Both the position numbers and the translations under genes were made by a program. This document shows positions 5,458-8,455 of a stretch of 8,455 bases of DNA, in pieces (position 1 is the stretch's first letter; the number at the start of each line of letters is the position of its first letter). The notes beneath the pieces are model-generated. The model worked only from the letters and a program-made list of their open reading frames with translations. It was not told the DNA's origin and searched no databases. Source of the DNA: Candidatus Anoxychlamydiales bacterium (lineage in GTDB: Bacteria > Chlamydiota > Chlamydiia > Chlamydiales > SM23-39); the NCBI GenBank assembly GCA_011064905.1, contig JAAKFW010000056.1, forward strand, positions 1-8,455, in the 5' to 3' direction.

Positions 5458-6067
5458 ATCGTGTCTGAAAAGCGAGCAGAGACGATGCTGCTTGAATTTT
5501 CTTATGCGAGTCCAGCATGGCTGAATAAATATTTACAATTGTTTGATATCTTGAAATAGATTTTAAATAGATATAAGATACAGCATCTAGATTATTTCTT
5601 GAAACTGAATACGTCCACATGAACCTAAGAAAAGCTAAACTAGTTATATATCTATTAGCTATCCTGTCTATACCCTTATATTTAAATGATTTTTCTTCTT
5701 CGGATATATTATGTTTAAGAATGTCATTAAGATATGTTTTTGCCGTCTCTAAAAGGCGAGCCTCAACAAGTTCAAATGCTTTTTCATTAACGAATGGTGC
5801 TTTTATTAAACTAGTTTGACCTGTTACCGGCATACTTATTTCTTGAGAATGTCCCTCCACTTCCATGGGTGTAGTATCTGATGGTTTTTTTGGGACCTCT
5901 TTAAAGAGATCATTAAACGTTTCTGATATTTTATTTTGTAGCATTTTAATGTGCATCGCTTGCCCCTTTAATTCCTCGTAACAATCATCAATTTTTGCGT
6001 TGCTGATAATTGCATTAAAATATGTTGCGTTAGGTATACTTGAACTTGCTGAACTTGAAGATGCCAT
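5456..6067 (-). CDS. Hypothetical Ser-leader protein, candidate secreted protein
   Basis: A 203-residue protein of no family I recognise. It opens with a poly-Ser stretch (MASSSSASSSIP). It then has a helical part (about 17-55), a Pro/Thr/Glu-rich disordered linker (about 57-90; KKPSDTTPMEVEG) and a mostly helical C-terminal part (about 93-200) with hydrophobic and aromatic residues (FLRFMWTYSVS; YIYLKSISRYQTIVNIYSAML). There is no signal peptide or convincing membrane helix. The start is well supported: a strong GGAGG four bases before ATG 6067. The first codons are nearly identical to those of the gene upstream, whose body is unrelated by eye, so the leader is likely a common functional element; Ser-rich N-termini are frequent in chlamydial type III substrates. 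It is probably the last gene of the minus-strand operon, 29 bases after the 410-residue gene. Confidence 0.82.
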   Translation of the reverse strand: MASSSSASSSIPNATYFNAIISNAKIDDCYEELKGQAMHIKMLQNKISETFNDLFKEVPKKPSDTTPMEVEGHSQEISMPVTGQTSLIKAPFVNEKAFELVEARLLETAKTYLNDILKHNISEEEKSFKYKGIDRIANRYITSLAFLRFMWTYSVSRNNLDAVSYIYLKSISRYQTIVNIYSAMLDSHKKIQAASSLLAFQTR

Positions 6068-6080
6068 ATCTCCTCCTTTT

Positions 6081-6094
6081 TTTTATGTTTTAGT
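6081..6094. repeat. Shared post-stop spacer motif, copy 1
   Basis: Read on the minus strand, ACTAAAACATAAAA lies two bases after the stop of the 410-residue gene and just before the GGAGG of the next gene. The same 14 bases recur at 7349-7362 in the equivalent position after the other paralogue. Confidence 0.7.
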
Positions 6095-6096
6095 AT

Positions 6097-7329
6097 TTAT
6101 TTCTTTTTTATCCCCTCTATTAAATCAGCTATTTTTAGATTTAGCTCAGCATTCATGATTTTCTCAGATATGTTCTCTAACAATCTTTTAATTTCTTCGT
6201 CTTTTTCTTTTATATGATCTAAAGTTTTTTGAGCTTTTTCTAAATATTCTTTAGATTTTTTATATTTACCTTCACTAACTTCATCAGCTAAGAAAAGATA
6301 AGCTTTAGAGAGCTTTAAAAAAATCTTATCTAGGCCAGACTCTAGTTTATTTTTAAAATCAGATTTATTTTCACAAAGATCAATTGCACTTTTGAGATAC
6401 TCAATTGCTTTTTCATAATTTTCAATTGCAATTGTAAAACGCTCTAAAGATACATAGAAATCTCCTAGATTAGTTACGTTAGATGTCAAATCCAAACGCA
6501 TCGTTTTTTTTTCAGCAAGATTTGTAACATCTTGCTCAATAGCTTGTATATATAAACGGCTTGCTTCTTCAAATGCATCTATTGCTTTTTGAGGCAACTT
6601 ACTCTCAACATAAATTCGAGCAATGATATTTTTTTCAAATGCAATGTTTCTGTAATACATCTCTACAAAATCTTTTAAATATTTTTTTTCTATATCATTA
6701 TCTGAACTCCCTAATCTCTCTAAACAACTTTTTAGCTCATTTTCTAAAGATTGTATTTTCTCTAATTTTTTTTTAATATCTAACTGAGATTGAATGTCTC
6801 TTTCATTTGAAAGTTTAAAATTATCATTTTTGTGTGGTACAAAAGATTTATTTTGATGAGAAAATAATTCACCAGCCCTTTCTAATAGACTTTGTAGGTT
6901 TTTATGAAGCTCAGGATCTCTTGATTCGAAACCTAAAGCTCTTATACATATTCCAGCAACATATCCAAAGTGTTCTTCCTTAAAAAGATCCCTGGCTAGA
7001 TCATAGCTACTTTTAATCCCAACATCGTTTCTTAAATTGAAGTTTTGCACGAAATTAGAAATAGAGTTACTTAAACCTTCGTTTGGAATCATATTAGTGG
7101 CATTAACATGAAGACCTTTAGACAAACACATAGGACAATTATTATCATTAGATATTCTTGCATGTTGAAGGACAGCGTAAGAAGCGCTCTTTTTGCAATT
7201 AGCATGCGTATAAACTCTCTGAGCCGTATTGCCATATCTATCTAAAAAAGAGGCAGGCATATAATCTTCAGTTTTTTCTATTGCGCTCATCTTAATTTCC
7301 TTTGATATACTCGAGCTTGAAGATGCCAT
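6097..7329 (-). CDS. U-box/RING-like zinc module with TPR-like repeats, candidate effector (paralogue 1)
   Basis: The 410-residue protein opens with a poly-Ser leader (MASSSSSISK). A small Cys/His module at about 24-98 follows: YTHANC gives H42 and C45, NCPMC gives C65 and C68 (HxxC-x19-CxxC), followed by MIPNEGLSNSISNFVQNF, which resembles the IPN..L...I..W element that ends U-box domains. Only four metal ligands are present, so it is not a complete RING; a one-zinc or U-box-like fold is inferred. The rest is helical: a TPR-like pair at about 107-155, a coiled-coil-prone part at about 175-225, and TPR-like units at about 228-265, 285-320 (NLGDFYVSLERFTIAIENYEKAI) and 335-372. ATG 7329 has AAAGGA six bases upstream. 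The paralogue lies 32 bases upstream. Ubiquitin-ligase-like activity on host proteins is a hypothesis; a scaffold or zinc-binding adaptor is equally possible. Confidence 0.8.
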   Translation of the reverse strand: MASSSSSISKEIKMSAIEKTEDYMPASFLDRYGNTAQRVYTHANCKKSASYAVLQHARISNDNNCPMCLSKGLHVNATNMIPNEGLSNSISNFVQNFNLRNDVGIKSSYDLARDLFKEEHFGYVAGICIRALGFESRDPELHKNLQSLLERAGELFSHQNKSFVPHKNDNFKLSNERDIQSQLDIKKKLEKIQSLENELKSCLERLGSSDNDIEKKYLKDFVEMYYRNIAFEKNIIARIYVESKLPQKAIDAFEEASRLYIQAIEQDVTNLAEKKTMRLDLTSNVTNLGDFYVSLERFTIAIENYEKAIEYLKSAIDLCENKSDFKNKLESGLDKIFLKLSKAYLFLADEVSEGKYKKSKEYLEKAQKTLDHIKEKDEEIKRLLENISEKIMNAELNLKIADLIEGIKKK

Positions 7330-7348
7330 ATTTTTTCCTTTTTTTAAT

Positions 7349-7362
7349 TTTTATGTTTTAGT
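7349..7362. repeat. Shared post-stop spacer motif, copy 2
   Basis: On the minus strand ACTAAAACATAAAA begins with the last base of the stop codon of the upstream paralogue and leads to the Shine-Dalgarno of the 410-residue gene. It is identical to 6081-6094, which points to duplication of gene plus flank, or to a conserved spacer element. Confidence 0.7.
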
Positions 7363-8455
7363 TATTTTTTCTCTGTTTTATGCAATCTTATTAAATTAGT
7401 CATTTTCAGATTTAATTCAATGCTTATGAGTTTTTCAGATAAGAGCTCTGATAACTTTTTTACTTCATCGTTTTTTTCTTTTGTATTTTCTAGAGTTTTT
7501 TGAGCTTTTTCTAAATAATTTTTAGCTGTTAAACAATCACCTTCTTGCACGAAATATTTGTCTGCTAAATAAAGATAAACTCTTGAGAGCTTGAAAAAAG
7601 AGTTATCAAGCGCATGCTCTAGTGTAAAATCAGATTTATTTTCACAAAAACTAATAGCTGTTTTAAGACACTTAATTAATTTTATATAATTAACTTCTGC
7701 ATCCAAAAAACGATTTAAAGACACAAGCAAGGCTCCTAACGATTCTAAACTAGACTTGATATCTACAATCAAATCTCTTTTTGTTGATAAATCTAAATCT
7801 TTAACGTTTTGGATTTTTTCTAACAATAAAATTGCCTCTTTAAATATCTCCAGTGCTTTTCCTTGCATTTCATTTTGCAGGTATTTTCTACCAATATTAT
7901 TTTTCTCGTAGGCTATAATTGTAAAATATATAACGGAGCATCTGCGTAATTGTTTTACTTGATCTAGATCTTGAGTTAGAGTTAATTTTTCTTTGCAATC
8001 TTTTATCATATTTAAATTATATTTAATATTTTGTAAATTTAGGCTGATACCTAACTGAGATTCTAAAATTTCATCTGCTGCTTTATCGAAAAGTAACCTT
8101 AAATTTTTATGATCTAGTGGATCGATTGATGTAAAACCTAGAGCTCTTTTACATATTTTATGAACACTCTCAAATTTCTCTTCTTTAAAAAAATGACAAG
8201 CCAAATTATAGCTACTTTTAGCATCTTTATAATCTCTGGACTTGAAGTTTTGGATAAAACTCGAGATGGCTTGATCTAATATTGTATTTGGAGTAACTCT
8301 ATTCTCTCTAGAACAGCACATTGGACATCTGAAACCATTTTCATCTTTAAGCTTTTTAAAAGCTTCATATGAAGCTGTTTTTAAGCAATTTGAGTGCGTA
8401 TAAGTTCTTTGAGCTATCTTGTCCTTTGCATCTCTAAAAATGCAAGGCATATAAT
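7362..8455 (-). CDS. U-box/RING-like zinc module with TPR-like repeats, candidate effector (paralogue 2, 5'-partial)
   Basis: The frame is open to the window edge and ends in TAA at 7362-7364. An ATG at 8450 would give 362 residues, but the preceding codon is TAT (Tyr), and Tyr-Met-Pro matches DYMP at residues 23-25 of paralogue 1. The true start, with its expected Ser leader, therefore lies outside. Counting from that Met, the module has H19 and C22 (YTHSNC), C42 and C45 (RCPMC), the same HxxC-x19-CxxC spacing as its neighbour, then VTPNTILDQAISSFIQNF, the better of the two matches to a U-box end. The helical body aligns with paralogue 1 throughout: SSYNLACHFFKEEKF, KRALGF.S.DP..HKNL, CENKSDF and YLEKAQKTLEN are shared. 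It is the first visible gene of the minus-strand group, and its promoter is outside the window. Confidence 0.8.
   Translation of the reverse strand, partial: YMPCIFRDAKDKIAQRTYTHSNCLKTASYEAFKKLKDENGFRCPMCCSRENRVTPNTILDQAISSFIQNFKSRDYKDAKSSYNLACHFFKEEKFESVHKICKRALGFTSIDPLDHKNLRLLFDKAADEILESQLGISLNLQNIKYNLNMIKDCKEKLTLTQDLDQVKQLRRCSVIYFTIIAYEKNNIGRKYLQNEMQGKALEIFKEAILLLEKIQNVKDLDLSTKRDLIVDIKSSLESLGALLVSLNRFLDAEVNYIKLIKCLKTAISFCENKSDFTLEHALDNSFFKLSRVYLYLADKYFVQEGDCLTAKNYLEKAQKTLENTKEKNDEVKKLSELLSEKLISIELNLKMTNLIRLHKTEKK

Noticed and set aside
5619..5819. 66-codon plus-strand ORF opposite the 203-residue gene
   Set aside because: It has no ribosome binding site or recognisable domain, whereas the minus-strand gene has a strong GGAGG and a shared leader.
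6097..8455. Full C3HC4 RING domain in the two paralogues
   Set aside because: Only four conserved Cys/His ligands (HxxC and CxxC) are present in each; a classical RING needs eight.

Overview
The window is very AT-rich and almost certainly comes from a member of the Chlamydiota, probably an environmental lineage outside Chlamydiaceae. From memory, Chlamydia trachomatis has the same neighbourhood: rnpA, rpmH, rpmJ, rpsN, a few short hypothetical genes, uvrC, mutS. The 45-residue L36 ending NRKQRQKGPARKK and lacking zinc cysteines is a typical chlamydial form. I do not assign a genus.

Positions 1-2068 (+ strand) hold the end of mutS followed by a complete uvrC, both DNA repair genes. Positions 2090-2423 (- strand) hold a small Ser/Ala-rich membrane-protein gene broken by a perfect 70-bp tandem duplication. 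Removing one copy restores an 87-residue, two-helix protein. Positions 2674-3645 (- strand) hold two directly abutting genes: an Asp23/Gls24 family protein and a small AmaP-like membrane anchor, a pair best known from Gram-positive envelope homeostasis. Positions 3772-4218 (+) encode a two-helix membrane protein with a C-terminal GYF_2-like domain; its end overlaps the end of rpsN by 11 bp.

Positions 4208-5266 are a divergent translation block. rpsN and rpmJ are on the minus strand, rpmH and rnpA on the plus strand, with two good back-to-back promoters between them. rnpA has no start codon after the rpmH stop, so it must begin inside rpmH.

Positions 5456-8455 (- strand) look like an accessory operon of candidate secreted effectors. 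Two tandem paralogues carry an N-terminal zinc-finger/U-box-like module (HxxC-x19-CxxC, then a PN..L/I hallmark) and a helical TPR-like body. A third, unrelated 203-residue protein shares the same start leader (RBS, ATGGCATCTTCAAG, poly-Ser N-terminus) and the same spacer motif. The most upstream paralogue runs off the window. A host-directed ubiquitin-ligase-like role is an inference from this architecture and from the known expansion of ubiquitin-related gene families in Chlamydiae.

The most interesting items are the frame-switching duplication, the U-box-like/TPR paralogue pair with its shared leader cassette, and the rnpA start inside rpmH. No rRNA, tRNA, CRISPR array or transposase is visible, and no gene-free stretch exceeds about 250 bases.
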